DNA of 49,988 nt from NCBI RefSeq assembly GCF_028705895.1, contig NZ_JAQWCQ010000024.1, positions 1-49,988 on the forward strand, written 5' to 3'. The notes under the pieces are model-generated. The model was not told the DNA's origin and did no database searches. It saw nothing but the letters and a program-made list of their open reading frames with translations. Below, one piece after another: positions 8,653-18,072 of the stretch (the first letter of the stretch is position 1; each line of letters begins with the position of its first letter). Source of the stretch: Massilibacteroides sp. (lineage in GTDB: Bacteria > Bacteroidota > Bacteroidia > Bacteroidales > Tannerellaceae). The position numbers and the translations under genes were made by a program.

Positions 8653-10038
8653 ATGCAAAAACAAAAAACGCTTGCGAAAAGCTTTTCTCTTGAGGGCAAG
8701 GGATTACATACAGGATTAGATATTCATATTACATTTAATCCTGCCCCTGAGAATCATGGATACAAGATTAAGCGTATAGATTTAGAAGACACTCCTGTTA
8801 TTGATGCGCTCGCAGAAAACGTTATCGGGACGCAGCGTGGAACGGTCATTTCTAAAAATGGAATACAGATCAGTACTATCGAGCATGCTATGGCAGCTCT
8901 TTATGCTTTTGAGATAGACAACTGCCTGATCGAAGTTGACGCACCGGAATTTCCGATTTTAGACGGAAGTTCATTTTATTTTACTCAAAGCATCAAAGAG
9001 TCCGGTGTAATCGAGCAGAATGCTCCTAAGGATTACTATATTGTAAAACAAAAAATTGAAGTTAAGGACGAGGAAACCGGTTCTTCATTAATTATTGTGC
9101 CGGATGATAATTTCAGTGTGCACACATTGATCTCTTTTGATTCACCGGTATTATCCAATCAATTCGCTACGTTAAATGATTTATCTGAGTTTGCAGACCA
9201 GATATCCTCGTCAAGGACATTCGTGTTTGTGAGAGAAGTAGAAATGCTTCTTAAAAACAATCTGATCAAAGGTGGTGATTTAGATAACGCAATCGTGATC
9301 TATGATAAGAAGATTGCGCAGGAAGATTTAAATGCGCTGGCTGACAAAATGAATATCCCCCATAAGAACATTAATGAGTTGGGATATATAAATAACAAAC
9401 CGTTGGTATATGATAATGAACCGGCAAGACACAAACTGATTGACGTGATAGGTGATTTGGCTTTAATTGGCAAACCGATCAAAGGACGTATCATAGCTAC
9501 ACGACCGGGACACAAGATAAACAATCAACTGGCAAAATTGATCAGAAAAGACATTAAACTGAACGAAATTCAAGCGCCTGTTTATAATCCGAACACACCT
9601 CCTGTTATGGATATAAACAGAATAAAAGATTTATTACCTCACCGTTATCCGTTCCTTCTTGTTGACAAGATCATCGAATTAGGCGGTGAACGCATTGTCG
9701 GCGTAAAGAACGTAACGGTAAATGAACCGTTTTTTCAAGGACACTTTCCTCAGGAACCGGTCATGCCTGGCGTTTTACTTGTAGAAGCAATGGCACAAAC
9801 CGGCGGTCTTTTAGTTTTAAACTCTGTGGATGAACCGGAACGTTACTCCACTTATTTCATGAAAATTGATGGAGTTAAGTTCAGACAAATGGTTGTTCCG
9901 GGTGATACTTTATTTTTCCGCTTAGAATTATTAGCCCCTATACGAAGAGGCATTTCTTCAATGAAAGGACATGTATTTGTAGGAGAAAAGCTTGTATGTG
10001 AAGCTGAGTTCATGGCGCAAATTGTAAAAAACAAATAA
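8653..10038 (+). CDS. lpxC/fabZ: Bifunctional LpxC deacetylase / FabZ dehydratase
   Basis: The 461-residue protein fuses two enzymes. Residues 1 to about 310 are LpxC, the zinc deacetylase that commits UDP-3-O-acyl-GlcNAc to lipid A. Zinc ligands are His78 (TIEHAMAAL), His260 and Asp264 (HKLIDVIGD), with the general acid/base His287 in RPGHKINN. Residues about 318-461 are FabZ, the hot-dog-fold 3-hydroxyacyl-ACP dehydratase, with catalytic His364 (GHFPQEPVMPG) and Glu378 (VEAMAQTGG). This fusion is usual in Bacteroidetes, and it joins lipid A commitment to the enzyme competing for the same hydroxyacyl-ACP pool. The gene lies between lpxD and lpxA with short gaps, so one transcript is likely. 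Confidence 0.96.
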   Translation: MQKQKTLAKSFSLEGKGLHTGLDIHITFNPAPENHGYKIKRIDLEDTPVIDALAENVIGTQRGTVISKNGIQISTIEHAMAALYAFEIDNCLIEVDAPEFPILDGSSFYFTQSIKESGVIEQNAPKDYYIVKQKIEVKDEETGSSLIIVPDDNFSVHTLISFDSPVLSNQFATLNDLSEFADQISSSRTFVFVREVEMLLKNNLIKGGDLDNAIVIYDKKIAQEDLNALADKMNIPHKNINELGYINNKPLVYDNEPARHKLIDVIGDLALIGKPIKGRIIATRPGHKINNQLAKLIRKDIKLNEIQAPVYNPNTPPVMDINRIKDLLPHRYPFLLVDKIIELGGERIVGVKNVTVNEPFFQGHFPQEPVMPGVLLVEAMAQTGGLLVLNSVDEPERYSTYFMKIDGVKFRQMVVPGDTLFFRLELLAPIRRGISSMKGHVFVGEKLVCEAEFMAQIVKNK

Positions 10039-10050
10039 TAATTAAAAGAA

Positions 10051-10836
10051 ATGAACCATTCTCCTTTAGCTGTTATTCATCCTGATGCAAAAATTGGGAA
10101 GAATGTAATTATTGAACCTTTCGCTGTTATAGAAAAAGATGTTGTGGTTGGTGATAATTGCAGAATATACACGCATGCCGTTCTACAGAATGGTGCGCGC
10201 ATCGGAAATAACTGCAAAATATTCCCCGGAGCTGTAATAGCCGGAATTCCTCAGGACCTGAAATTTGCGGGAGAGGAGACAACGGCAATTATTGGTGATA
10301 ATACGACAGTCCGTGAATGTGTTACTGTCAACAGAGGTACAGCGTCCAAAGGGAAAACAGTAGTTGGAAGTGACTGTTTGTTAATGGCGTATTCGCACAT
10401 AGCGCATGATTGCGTTCTTAACAACCATATTATCATAGGCAATGCCTGCCAAATAGCAGGTGAAGTAGAAATCGATGATTTCGCCATTGTAAGCGGAGGA
10501 TGTCTCGTGCACCAGTTTACTCGTATTTCTAAGCATGTTATGATTCAAGGCGGTTCCCGTATAGGAAAAGACATTCCTCCTTATACGTTAATAGGTCGTG
10601 ACCCTATCGTATATTGTGGAATAAACATTGTAGGCCTTAGACGCAGAGGATTTACAAACCAACAGGTTTACTTAATACAGGATATTTACCGGACACTTTA
10701 TACAAGAGGTTTAAACAACACGGAAGCGCTGAAGTGTATCGAAACAGAATACGAACCAAGTGTTGAAAGAAATATCATCTTGGATTTTATAAAAACTTCT
10801 ACTCGCGGGATTGTCAGAGGATCGATAGACGATTAA
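10051..10836 (+). CDS. lpxA: Acyl-ACP--UDP-N-acetylglucosamine O-acyltransferase
   Basis: LpxA catalyses the first step of lipid A synthesis, acylating UDP-GlcNAc at the 3-OH from hydroxyacyl-ACP. The 261-residue protein is made of hexapeptide repeats forming a left-handed beta-helix (IHPDAKIGKNVIIEPFAVIEKDVVVGDNC). A C-terminal helical domain follows from about residue 190. The catalytic His is His119 in SHIAHDC. NRGTASKG and QGGSRIGKDIPPY are further family signatures. It starts 12 bases after lpxC/fabZ and is followed by a strong terminator, so it closes the lipid A operon. Confidence 0.96.
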   Translation: MNHSPLAVIHPDAKIGKNVIIEPFAVIEKDVVVGDNCRIYTHAVLQNGARIGNNCKIFPGAVIAGIPQDLKFAGEETTAIIGDNTTVRECVTVNRGTASKGKTVVGSDCLLMAYSHIAHDCVLNNHIIIGNACQIAGEVEIDDFAIVSGGCLVHQFTRISKHVMIQGGSRIGKDIPPYTLIGRDPIVYCGINIVGLRRRGFTNQQVYLIQDIYRTLYTRGLNNTEALKCIETEYEPSVERNIILDFIKTSTRGIVRGSIDD

Positions 10837-10852
10837 GCTACGTACAGAAAAC

Positions 10853-10901
10853 AAAAAAAGAACTACTTCATATTAGCAGAAATGAAGTAGTTCTTTTTTT
10901 T
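10853..10901 (+). terminator. Rho-independent terminator after lpxA
   Basis: A long stem pairs AAGAACTACTTCA (ending 10870) with TGAAGTAGTTCTT (from 10883) across a 12-base loop. It is preceded by an A-run and followed by eight Ts. The A-run and T-run symmetry would also allow termination on the other strand. Confidence 0.9.
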
Positions 10902-10932
10902 GTCATTTATTAGTTTGAATATTATTTATTAT

Positions 10933-10940
10933 TAATTTTG
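10933..10940 (+). promoter_or_regulatory. -7 box TAATTTTG before the pRiA4b-like gene
   Basis: TAATTTTG fits TAnnTTTG exactly and lies 23 bases before the ATG at 10964. A TTTG at 10914-10917 is present, but its spacer is shorter than usual. It would drive the pRiA4b-like gene and the overlapping miaA. Confidence 0.45.
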
Positions 10941-10963
10941 AAGCAAACAAAAACGAATAAACT

Positions 10964-11524
10964 ATGCTATTTAGATTTTTAATTTTATCAGATGAAGTTG
11001 ATGATTTTAAAAGGGAAATAAAGATTGATTCCTCCGCGACTTTTCTTGATTTACATAATGCAATCTTAGATTCTGTAAATTATGCAAAAGATCAGATGGC
11101 TTCATTCTTCATATGTGAAGAAGATTGGAGCAAACAAACCGAAATAACCTTAATTGAAATGGACACATCTTCGGAAGTAGATAACTATTTGATGGAAGAT
11201 ACCAGATTGGAGGATTTGCTGGAAGATGAACATCAGAAATTACTCTACGTATTCGATTATATGACGGAACGTGCTTTCTTTATGGAATTAAGAGAAATAA
11301 TTCCGGGAAAAAATCTGACCGAACCGGTATGCAGCAAATCAGTCGGTACACCTCCAAATCAGACAATTGATTTCGATGAAGTAGAGACAAAAGTTACTTC
11401 TTCAGATTTAGGAGAAGATTTCTATGGTGATTCCGATTATAATATTGACGAAATAGATAAAGAAGGATTTGAAGGATTTGGCGAAGAGCCGGCTGATAAT
11501 CCTTATGAGGATGAGCGTTTTTGA
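10964..11524 (+). CDS. pRiA4b ORF-3-like (IS1096 TnpR-like) protein
   Basis: The 186-residue protein begins [21 protein letters not shown] and continues with [16 protein letters not shown] and [10 protein letters not shown]. This order resembles the plasmid pRiA4b ORF-3-like fold, which despite its name is a common chromosomal protein of unknown function. The core covers about residues 1-120. The last 60 residues form a strongly acidic tail rich in Asp and Glu. The stop TGA (11522-11524) shares one base with the ATG of miaA, so the two are probably translationally coupled. No role is established; a link to tRNA modification would be inference from position alone. Confidence 0.65.
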   Translation: MLFRFLILSDEVDDFKREIKIDSSATFLDLHNAILDSVNYAKDQMASFFICEEDWSKQTEITLIEMDTSSEVDNYLMEDTRLEDLLEDEHQKLLYVFDYMTERAFFMELREIIPGKNLTEPVCSKSVGTPPNQTIDFDEVETKVTSSDLGEDFYGDSDYNIDEIDKEGFEGFGEEPADNPYEDERF

Positions 11525-12423
11525 TGAACTCATTAATTGTACTTCTGGGACCAACAGGGGTTGGGAAAACTGAATTGAGTTTGCGTATAGCAGAACATTT
11601 TAGTGCTCCGATTATCTCTGCTGATTCCAGACAGTTATATAAAGACCTACCCATAGGTACAGCTGCTCCTACTCCCGAACAATTAAAGCACGTACCACAC
11701 CACATGGTTGGCTTCCTGAACTTAACGGATTATTATAGTGCCAGTAACTTTGAACAAGAGAGCTTATCTCTTTTAGAAGAATTATTTAAAACGAACAACT
11801 ATGTTGTAATGACAGGCGGATCAATGATGTATATTGATGCCGTTTGTAAAGGTATAGATGATATCCCGACCATTTCTGACGAAATCAGAGACGAAATATA
11901 TTCTCAGTTTGAGAAAGAAGGTTTAGCTCCTATTCTTGAAGAACTGAAAGAAAAAGATCCCGAGCATTATGAAGTGGTAGATAGGATGAATTACAAAAGA
12001 GTGATACATGCCGTAGAGGTATGCCGGATGACAGGTAAAACATACACATCCTTTCGTACGAATAAAGAAAAAGAGCGTCCTTTTAAGATTATAAAAATAG
12101 GCCTGACCAGAGAACGGGAAGAATTATGCAATCGCATTAATGAAAGAGTGGATCAAATGATGGGAGACGGTTTATTGGAAGAAGCCACACGAGTTTTTCC
12201 GTTCAGGCAACTCAATGCATTAAACACGGTTGGCTACAAAGAGCTATTCAGATACATCGAAAATGAGTGGAGTTTAGAATTTGCCATAGAAAAAATAAAA
12301 CGAAACTCACGCGTATATGCAAGAAAACAAATGACCTGGTTCAAAAGAGATCCGGATATCACCTGGTTCCACCCTGATGAAATCGAAAAGGTCATTAAAC
12401 ATATCTCCTCATACATTCTTTAA
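11524..12423 (+). CDS. miaA: tRNA dimethylallyltransferase
   Basis: MiaA transfers a dimethylallyl group to N6 of A37 in tRNAs that read UNN codons. The 299-residue protein has the P-loop GPTGVGKT at residues 9-16, then [28 protein letters not shown] and YSASNFEQE, all standard for the family. The [14 protein letters not shown] segment and an [12 protein letters not shown]-terminal part are also present. A TTG at 11521 could add one residue, but ATG 11524, which overlaps the upstream stop, gives the usual start. A small hairpin (AACAGA/TCTGTT at 12423-12440) follows and may be a weak terminator. Confidence 0.95.
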   Translation: MNSLIVLLGPTGVGKTELSLRIAEHFSAPIISADSRQLYKDLPIGTAAPTPEQLKHVPHHMVGFLNLTDYYSASNFEQESLSLLEELFKTNNYVVMTGGSMMYIDAVCKGIDDIPTISDEIRDEIYSQFEKEGLAPILEELKEKDPEHYEVVDRMNYKRVIHAVEVCRMTGKTYTSFRTNKEKERPFKIIKIGLTREREELCNRINERVDQMMGDGLLEEATRVFPFRQLNALNTVGYKELFRYIENEWSLEFAIEKIKRNSRVYARKQMTWFKRDPDITWFHPDEIEKVIKHISSYIL

Positions 12424-12456
12424 ACAGAAGATTCTCTGTTAATTTAAAATTATTAT

Positions 12457-12464
12457 TATCTTTG
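12457..12464 (+). promoter_or_regulatory. -7 box TATCTTTG before the TPR/propeller gene
   Basis: TATCTTTG fits TAnnTTTG and lies 23 bases before the ATG at 12488. No convincing -33 TTTG is seen. It suggests a separate transcript for the TPR/propeller gene. Confidence 0.5.
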
Positions 12465-12487
12465 AATCTATATAAATTATAGATAAA

Positions 12488-13924
12488 ATGGAGAAAGGAG
12501 TTGCAAGAAAACTGCTTTATATAATATCTGTAGTTCTTATATGTACAGGACTACAGGCACAAAGTCTGGATCAGGCAAAAAAGCTTTATAATGAAGGACA
12601 GTACGCGGAAGCAAAACCAGCTTTTGAACGATTGGTTCAACGTGTCCCGAATAATTCATCCTATAATCACTGGTATGGAGTATGTTGCTTTGAAACCGGA
12701 GATTATGAAACGGCAGAAAAACACTTACAAATTGCCGTAAAAAGAAAAGTACAAGAATCGTTCCGATACATGGGGGATCTGTATTTTCTTACGTATCGTT
12801 TCGATGAGGCATTGGAAATGTACGAAGAATATATTGCCATTCTGACAAAGAAGAAACAAGATACAGAAGCGTTTGAGGCGAAAGAAGAGTTGGCTAAAAG
12901 AGGGCAAAGGATGCTTGAACGGGTGGAAGATATACAGATTATCGACAGTATTATTGTGGACAAACAAGACATACTACAGGCCTATCAATTGAGCGAAGAA
13001 TCAGGTTCTCTGCTAAGTTACAATCAATTCTTTGAGGCAAACGACAGTGTTTTCTCTTCAGTTTATATGAATCAGAAAGAGCAAAACATCTATTACGGAA
13101 AGCCGAATGATGAAGGGAAATACAATCTTTATACGCAATCAAAGTTGATGGATAAATGGGGGGATGAAAAACATCTGCCTCAAACGATAAACAGTTCTGG
13201 CAGCGACAATAGCTTTCCTTTTGTTCTCTCGGATGGGGCAACGATTTATTATGCTTCAAACAATCAGGAATCATTAGGAGGGTATGACCTTTTTGTCACC
13301 AGATATAATACTAATATGGACTCTTATCTGACTCCCGAACAAATGGGGATGCCTTATAATTCAATCTACAATGATTATTTATTGGTTATAGATGAGAACA
13401 AAGGTTTAGGTTGGTTTGTATCCGATCGTTTCCAGCCCGAAGGTAAAGCTTGTATCTATCTTTTTATTCCGGATGCAGCTCGCAGCCGGATTGAGAGTGA
13501 CAATATTGAAGAAAAGCGTGCTCGTGCGATGATCACTTCAATCCGAGATTCCTGGAAGGAGACTGATTACTCTCAACTGATACAATTGGCATATGAAGAA
13601 GCGTCAGGCTCATCTGCACCTCAGAAAGATTTTGAATTTGTAATTAATGACAATACAGTATATTATACGTTAGCAGATATTAAAAGTCCGGAAGCCAAAA
13701 GCTATTACGAAAAAGCATTGAATGTAAATCAACAAATCAATGAGTTAAAAGAAAAACTGGACGAATCCAGGGCTACTTACACAAGAGCAAATCAATCCGT
13801 ACGTACGCAATTAGCGGCTGCTATTCTGCAACAAGAACAACAGCTGGCAACATTATTGACTCAGCCGTATGAACTCGAAAAGCAGGCGCGTAATATCGAA
13901 ATCCAATATTTACGAAACCATTAA
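12488..13924 (+). CDS. TPR and PD40-like beta-propeller protein
   Basis: The 478-residue protein has a signal peptide (LLYIISVVLICTGLQA-QS). Residues about 28-130 form TPR repeats (AKKLYNEGQYAEAKPAFERLV, HWYGVCCFETGDYETAEKHL, RYMGDLYFLTYRFDEALEMYEEYI). Residues about 190-330 resemble PD40/WD40-like propeller blades (QNIYYGKPNDEGKYNLY, ATIYYASNNQESLGGYDLF, GWFVSDRF). The last 80 residues are a coiled coil rich in Gln and Glu. TPR-propeller proteins of this order in Bacteroidetes often end in an OmpA domain, as in PorE of the type IX secretion system. That domain is absent here, so a periplasmic scaffold is likely but a T9SS role is unproven. Confidence 0.7.
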   Translation: MEKGVARKLLYIISVVLICTGLQAQSLDQAKKLYNEGQYAEAKPAFERLVQRVPNNSSYNHWYGVCCFETGDYETAEKHLQIAVKRKVQESFRYMGDLYFLTYRFDEALEMYEEYIAILTKKKQDTEAFEAKEELAKRGQRMLERVEDIQIIDSIIVDKQDILQAYQLSEESGSLLSYNQFFEANDSVFSSVYMNQKEQNIYYGKPNDEGKYNLYTQSKLMDKWGDEKHLPQTINSSGSDNSFPFVLSDGATIYYASNNQESLGGYDLFVTRYNTNMDSYLTPEQMGMPYNSIYNDYLLVIDENKGLGWFVSDRFQPEGKACIYLFIPDAARSRIESDNIEEKRARAMITSIRDSWKETDYSQLIQLAYEEASGSSAPQKDFEFVINDNTVYYTLADIKSPEAKSYYEKALNVNQQINELKEKLDESRATYTRANQSVRTQLAAAILQQEQQLATLLTQPYELEKQARNIEIQYLRNH

Positions 13925-13958
13925 TAAAAGAATAACAACCCCCTAATAAAATCAGCCT

Positions 13959-14438
13959 ATGGTCTTAGACATCCTTATTATAGCCTTTCTGATCATTGTT
14001 GCTATCCTGCTGCTTTTATTAGAAATATTCTTGCTTCCGGGAATCACAATAGCCGGTTTCGGAGGAGCTATATTTGCCATCGGAGGTGTTATATATGCTT
14101 ATACTGTAGGTCAGACTATCGGACATATCACTTTAGTATCCTCTATTGTTCTCTTTGGAGGATCTTTCTTTTGGTTACTGCGTTCCAAATCATTCAGTCG
14201 TGTTGCATTAAAGACTGATGTTGATTCAAAATTAGTTTCCAGTAGAGAGTTAGGTCTTATGCCTGGCGACGAAGGAGTAACACTCTCCAGACTTGCACCT
14301 ATTGGAAAGGCTTTAATTAATAATATCACAGTAGAGGCAAAGTCAACGGGAGAATTTATCAATGAAGGTACTCCGGTAAAAGTTGTCCGTGTTGACGGCT
14401 ATAATGTGATAGTAGAACAAATAGATTCAGTAAATTAA
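13959..14438 (+). CDS. NfeD-like membrane protein
   Basis: The 159-residue protein has two or three N-terminal membrane helices (about 3-28, 31-50 and 57-73). A soluble C-terminal domain of about 75 residues follows, with the OB-fold pattern of NfeD proteins ([41 protein letters not shown]). NfeD-like proteins are typically encoded next to flotillins and are thought to act in membrane organisation. That is the case here, with floA starting 20 bases downstream. The short form lacks the ClpP-like protease domain of long NfeD proteins. Confidence 0.85.
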   Translation: MVLDILIIAFLIIVAILLLLLEIFLLPGITIAGFGGAIFAIGGVIYAYTVGQTIGHITLVSSIVLFGGSFFWLLRSKSFSRVALKTDVDSKLVSSRELGLMPGDEGVTLSRLAPIGKALINNITVEAKSTGEFINEGTPVKVVRVDGYNVIVEQIDSVN

Positions 14439-14458
14439 CAACTATAATCAACAAAAAT

Positions 14459-15451
14459 ATGGAAACATCTTTTTTGCCTGTTTTTTTGTTAGGAGCGGCG
14501 TTATTGCTTCTCATAATATTCTTTTACTATGTTCCTTTCCTGTTATGGATATCAGCAAAGGTTTCAGGAGTTAACATCTCACTGATACAATTATTTCTGA
14601 TGCGGATTCGTAAAGTTCCGCCTTACATCATTACCCGAGCTATGATTGAAGCGCATAAAGCAGGATTAAAAACCCTGACACGTGATGAACTTGAGGCGCA
14701 CTATCTTGCAGGTGGACATGTAGAACGTGTTGTTCACGCTCTCGTCTCTGCATCGAAAGCAAATATCGACTTGTCGTTTCAGATGGCTACGGCTATTGAC
14801 TTAGCAGGTCGTGATGTATTTGAAGCCGTACAGATGTCAGTAAACCCAAAAGTGATCGACACTCCCCCGGTTACAGCAGTAGCAAAAGACGGTATTCAGC
14901 TGATTGCCAAAGCTCGTGTTACAGTGCGTGCTAACATCAAACAATTAGTAGGTGGTGCAGGAGAAGAAACAATCCTTGCCCGTGTAGGTGAAGGTATCGT
15001 ATCCTCCATCGGTTCATCAGACAGTCACAAAACGGTATTGGAAAATCCGGACTCTATTTCAAAACTCGTACTTCGTAAAGGCTTAGATGCCGGTACTGCA
15101 TTCGAAATCTTGTCTATTGACATCGCAGACATCGATATAGGTAAAAACATTGGTGCTTACCTGCAAATGGATCAGGCACAAGCAGACAAGAACATTGCCC
15201 AGGCAAAAGCAGAAGAGCGTCGTGCTATGGCTGTAGCATCCGAACAGGAAATGAAAGCTAAGGCACAGGAAGCTCGTGCAAAAGTAATCGAAGCTGAAGC
15301 CGAAGTTCCTAAAGCAATGGCCGAAGCATTCCGTAGTGGAAACTTAGGTATTATGGATTATTATAAAATGAAGAATATCGAAGCTGATACCTCTATGCGT
15401 GAAAATATCGCAAAGCCCAGCACGGGTTCTTCTAAACCGTTAAAAGACTAA
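14459..15451 (+). CDS. floA: Flotillin-like protein FloA
   Basis: FloA forms oligomeric assemblies in membrane microdomains. The 330-residue protein has an N-terminal hydrophobic hairpin (about 5-45), a band-7/SPFH-like domain (about 50-225, including [16 protein letters not shown]), and a long Ala/Glu/Lys-rich coiled coil (about 230-300: [28 protein letters not shown] shows the pattern) . Its length and arrangement fit the UPF0365/FloA family. It pairs with the upstream NfeD-like gene, and a nucleoside phosphorylase starts 4 bases after its stop, so the three are probably one operon. Confidence 0.92.
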   Translation: METSFLPVFLLGAALLLLIIFFYYVPFLLWISAKVSGVNISLIQLFLMRIRKVPPYIITRAMIEAHKAGLKTLTRDELEAHYLAGGHVERVVHALVSASKANIDLSFQMATAIDLAGRDVFEAVQMSVNPKVIDTPPVTAVAKDGIQLIAKARVTVRANIKQLVGGAGEETILARVGEGIVSSIGSSDSHKTVLENPDSISKLVLRKGLDAGTAFEILSIDIADIDIGKNIGAYLQMDQAQADKNIAQAKAEERRAMAVASEQEMKAKAQEARAKVIEAEAEVPKAMAEAFRSGNLGIMDYYKMKNIEADTSMRENIAKPSTGSSKPLKD

Positions 15452-15455
15452 TCAA

Positions 15456-16325
15456 ATGAGAGTTATTCCGGCATCGGAACTTATAATAAATGAAGATGGG
15501 AGTGCATTCCATCTTCATTTAAAACCTGCACAAGTAGCCGAGAAAGTAATATTGGTCGGCGATCCCGACAGAGTAGATACGGTTGCGGCTTATTTTGACA
15601 CGAAAGAATGCGAAGTATCAAGTAGAGAATTTCATTCTGTCACCGGAACTTATAAAGGAAAAAGGATTACAGTAGTTTCTCACGGTATCGGGACAGACAA
15701 TATTGATATTGTCTTAACAGAATTGGATGCTTTAGTCAATGTCGATTTTTCTACGAGAATGGTTAAAGAGAAACTTACTCAACTTACATTGGTCAGAATA
15801 GGCACCTCCGGAAGTTTGCAACCAGACCTCCCTGTTGGTAGTTACGTTGCTGCAGAAAGGTCTATTGGCTTTGACGGGGTACTATATTTCTATGCTAATT
15901 CGGAAACAGTACGGGATCTTACTTTTGAGGCCGAACTGCAGAAACAATTAGACTGGAAGATCGACGGATTAAAACCTTATGTCGTTTCAGCCAATCCTTC
16001 ACTTGTTGAACAAATCGTGAAGAACGATATTCGAAAAGGAAACACGATTGCTGCCAATGGCTTCTACGGACCACAAGGACGAGAGGTAAGATTACCCCTG
16101 AGCGATCCTGCCCTAAATTCAAAAATTGAAGCATTTAATTACAATGGTAATCAAATAACAAATTATGAAATGGAAAGCTCGTCTTTAGCCGGACTATCGG
16201 CCTTAATGGGACACCGAGCACTGACCGTTTGTTGTATTATTGCCGGACGTGTGGATCATAATATGAACACAGAATACAAAGGAACCATCACGGGCTTAAT
16301 AGAAACTGTACTGGAGCGAATTTAA
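15456..16325 (+). CDS. Nucleoside phosphorylase (uridine phosphorylase-like)
   Basis: The 289-residue protein belongs to the PNP/UDP phosphorylase family, which splits nucleosides with phosphate to give base and ribose-1-phosphate. Visible motifs are VILVGDPDRVD (phosphate-binding region), SHGIGTDNIDIVLTELDAL, LVRIGTSGSLQPDLPVGSY, and NYEMESSSLAGLSALMGH, which holds the ribose-contacting Glu. The Met-Glu pair and overall length favour a uridine phosphorylase-type enzyme for nucleotide salvage. The exact base specificity cannot be read from the sequence. It starts 4 bases after floA. Confidence 0.85.
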   Translation: MRVIPASELIINEDGSAFHLHLKPAQVAEKVILVGDPDRVDTVAAYFDTKECEVSSREFHSVTGTYKGKRITVVSHGIGTDNIDIVLTELDALVNVDFSTRMVKEKLTQLTLVRIGTSGSLQPDLPVGSYVAAERSIGFDGVLYFYANSETVRDLTFEAELQKQLDWKIDGLKPYVVSANPSLVEQIVKNDIRKGNTIAANGFYGPQGREVRLPLSDPALNSKIEAFNYNGNQITNYEMESSSLAGLSALMGHRALTVCCIIAGRVDHNMNTEYKGTITGLIETVLERI

Positions 16326-16377
16326 AACTGAAATTTCATTTTAACACATTATATAAACCTTTAAAACAAACAGACTT

Positions 16378-16788
16378 ATGTTAGAAGAATTCAAGAAATT
16401 TGCCATGCGGGGGAATGTTATAGACATGGCGGTAGGTATAATTATCGGTGGTGCTTTCGGAAAGATCGTTTCTTCGGCTGTTGGAGATTTGATTATGCCT
16501 GTAATCGGACTATTGGTTGGAGGTGTTAATTTTTCCAGTCTCAAAGTAGTTTTGAAAGAGGCTGAGACAGTTGGCGAAACTGTTGTTCCTGAAGTCAGCC
16601 TGAATTATGGTGCGTTTATACAAGCCACCTTCGATTTTCTGATTATCGCTTTCGCCATTTTCTTACTCATTAAAGCAATCAACAAATTAAATAAGAAGAA
16701 AGAAGAAGCTCCGGCACCTCCTGCTCCTCCAGCTGAAGACATCCAACTTCTTTCTGAAATACGCGACTTATTAAAGAATCAAAAATAA
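16378..16788 (+). CDS. mscL: Large-conductance mechanosensitive channel
   Basis: MscL opens under membrane tension to release solutes during osmotic downshock. The 136-residue protein starts [30 protein letters not shown], the conserved amphipathic N-terminal helix leading into TM1. TM2 is at about 80-102 ([21 protein letters not shown]). A Lys/Glu- and Pro/Ala-rich tail and a final helix ([12 protein letters not shown]) complete the pentamer-forming fold. The length is normal. A hairpin terminator follows. Confidence 0.96.
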   Translation: MLEEFKKFAMRGNVIDMAVGIIIGGAFGKIVSSAVGDLIMPVIGLLVGGVNFSSLKVVLKEAETVGETVVPEVSLNYGAFIQATFDFLIIAFAIFLLIKAINKLNKKKEEAPAPPAPPAEDIQLLSEIRDLLKNQK

Positions 16789-16822
16789 CGGCTTTTCTTT
16801 ATAAATGTATTTATTATATAGG

Positions 16823-16865
16823 AAAAGGTCTTATCCTACATTAGGGAATAAGGCCTTTTTCTTTT
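16823..16865 (+). terminator. Rho-independent terminator after mscL
   Basis: AAAAGGTCTTAT (16823-16834) pairs with ATAAGGCCTTTT (from 16848), including one G-T pair, across a 13-base loop. A T-rich run follows. The end of the T-run merges with the -7 box of the next gene. Confidence 0.85.
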
Positions 16866-16872
16866 AAATTTG
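16865..16872 (+). promoter_or_regulatory. -7 box TAAATTTG for the Lnb-like gene
   Basis: TAAATTTG followed by CA fits TAnnTTTG exactly and lies only 10 bases before the ATG at 16883. A transcript starting in the usual position would have almost no leader. The box directly abuts the mscL terminator. Confidence 0.55.
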
Positions 16873-16882
16873 CAGAAAAAAC

Positions 16883-18067
16883 ATGAGAAAGTACGTTCTT
16901 TTTTTTCTACTTCTCGCCTTTATCTTCCCACTCCACGCAGAACAAATGAAGAGGCTGAATGAAGAGGCTGAGATTAGTGTGTTAATTTCAGGGCCTTCTC
17001 ATGATGCTGTTTTCACGTTATATGGGCATGCAGCAATGCGCATTAACGATCCGGGAAATAAGCTCGATGTCATTTTCAATTATGGAATTTTTGATGACTC
17101 CAAGTCCAATTTTATCTACAATTTCGCAAAGGGAGAAACAGACTACAAGTTAGGTGTTACAGATTTCCTTAACTACCTTATCGAATACCAGATGCGGGGA
17201 AGTTCTGTCACAGAATTAGTACTCAACCTGACTACTGAAGAGAAAAATCGTATCTGGAACGCGCTACTTATAAATTATCAACCGGAGAACAGAGGTTACC
17301 GATACAATTTCTTTTTTGACAATTGTGCAACGCGAATGGCAATATTGGTTGAACAACATATTGACGGACAAGTTATCTATAATTCTGCAAATCAGAATGA
17401 AGACACTTTTCGGGATCTTATTAATTATTGCACAAGAGAACACAAGTGGCAAACATTCGGATGCGATCTGGCTTTAGGCAGCCCTACTGATCGTATAGCA
17501 ACGCTGCATGAGAAAATGTTTCTACCTCAATATCTAGAAGAAGCATTTATAACAGCAAAAATCCGGTCAACCGATGGTACTACTAAACCTTTGGTAAAAA
17601 AGACAATATCTTTAGCTAAGTTTGATCCGGAGATAAACAATTATCCCAAAGAATGGATCAGCCCTCTCTTGTGTAGTATCCTTCTTCTGTTAACTATATC
17701 TATCATTACCTGGCTCGGATGGCGTAAAAAGAAATATTCTAAATGGTTGGATTTTATGCTCTTCACTGTTGCAGGTATTGCCGGTTGCATCCTCTTCTTC
17801 CTCAGTTTTATATCTGTCCACCCGGCTGTCTTTCCGAATTGGTCACTCCTTTGGCTTCATCCCTTTCATTTAGTCGGAGCACTTCTTATTATAGTAAAAA
17901 GATTCACAAAGGCGGCTTATTACTATCATTTTATTAACTTTGTGGCGCTTACGCTTTTGCTGCCCGGATGGTTTATTATCCCGCAGCATTTGAACATAGC
18001 TTTCATTCCGCTTATTCTGACCCTTTTGATACGGTCGGCATATGTGGTTTACAGGCATAAAAGATAA
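16883..18067 (+). CDS. lnb: DUF4105 protein, candidate lipoprotein N-acyltransferase (Lnb)
   Basis: The 394-residue protein has a signal peptide (YVLFFLLLAFIFPLHA), a soluble domain (about 25-235) and about five C-terminal membrane helices (about 253-390). The soluble part is DUF4105. It has His49 in LYGHAAMRI and Cys148 in FFFDNCATR, the His/Cys pair expected for a papain-like thiol acyltransferase. DUF4105 proteins were recently identified as Lnb, the enzyme that adds the N-acyl chain to lipoproteins in Bacteroides, which lack canonical Lnt. The gene is followed after 5 bases by a phosphatase-fold protein and then secA, so maturation and export genes sit together. Assignment to Lnb rests on domain and residues; paralogues of DUF4105 exist. 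Confidence 0.75.
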   Translation: MRKYVLFFLLLAFIFPLHAEQMKRLNEEAEISVLISGPSHDAVFTLYGHAAMRINDPGNKLDVIFNYGIFDDSKSNFIYNFAKGETDYKLGVTDFLNYLIEYQMRGSSVTELVLNLTTEEKNRIWNALLINYQPENRGYRYNFFFDNCATRMAILVEQHIDGQVIYNSANQNEDTFRDLINYCTREHKWQTFGCDLALGSPTDRIATLHEKMFLPQYLEEAFITAKIRSTDGTTKPLVKKTISLAKFDPEINNYPKEWISPLLCSILLLLTISIITWLGWRKKKYSKWLDFMLFTVAGIAGCILFFLSFISVHPAVFPNWSLLWLHPFHLVGALLIIVKRFTKAAYYYHFINFVALTLLLPGWFIIPQHLNIAFIPLILTLLIRSAYVVYRHKR

Positions 18068-18072
18068 AACGG

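Noticed and set aside
8653-10038. lpxC and fabZ as a sequencing-caused fusion
   Set aside because: The fusion is a known, normal gene form in Bacteroidetes, and both active sites are intact.
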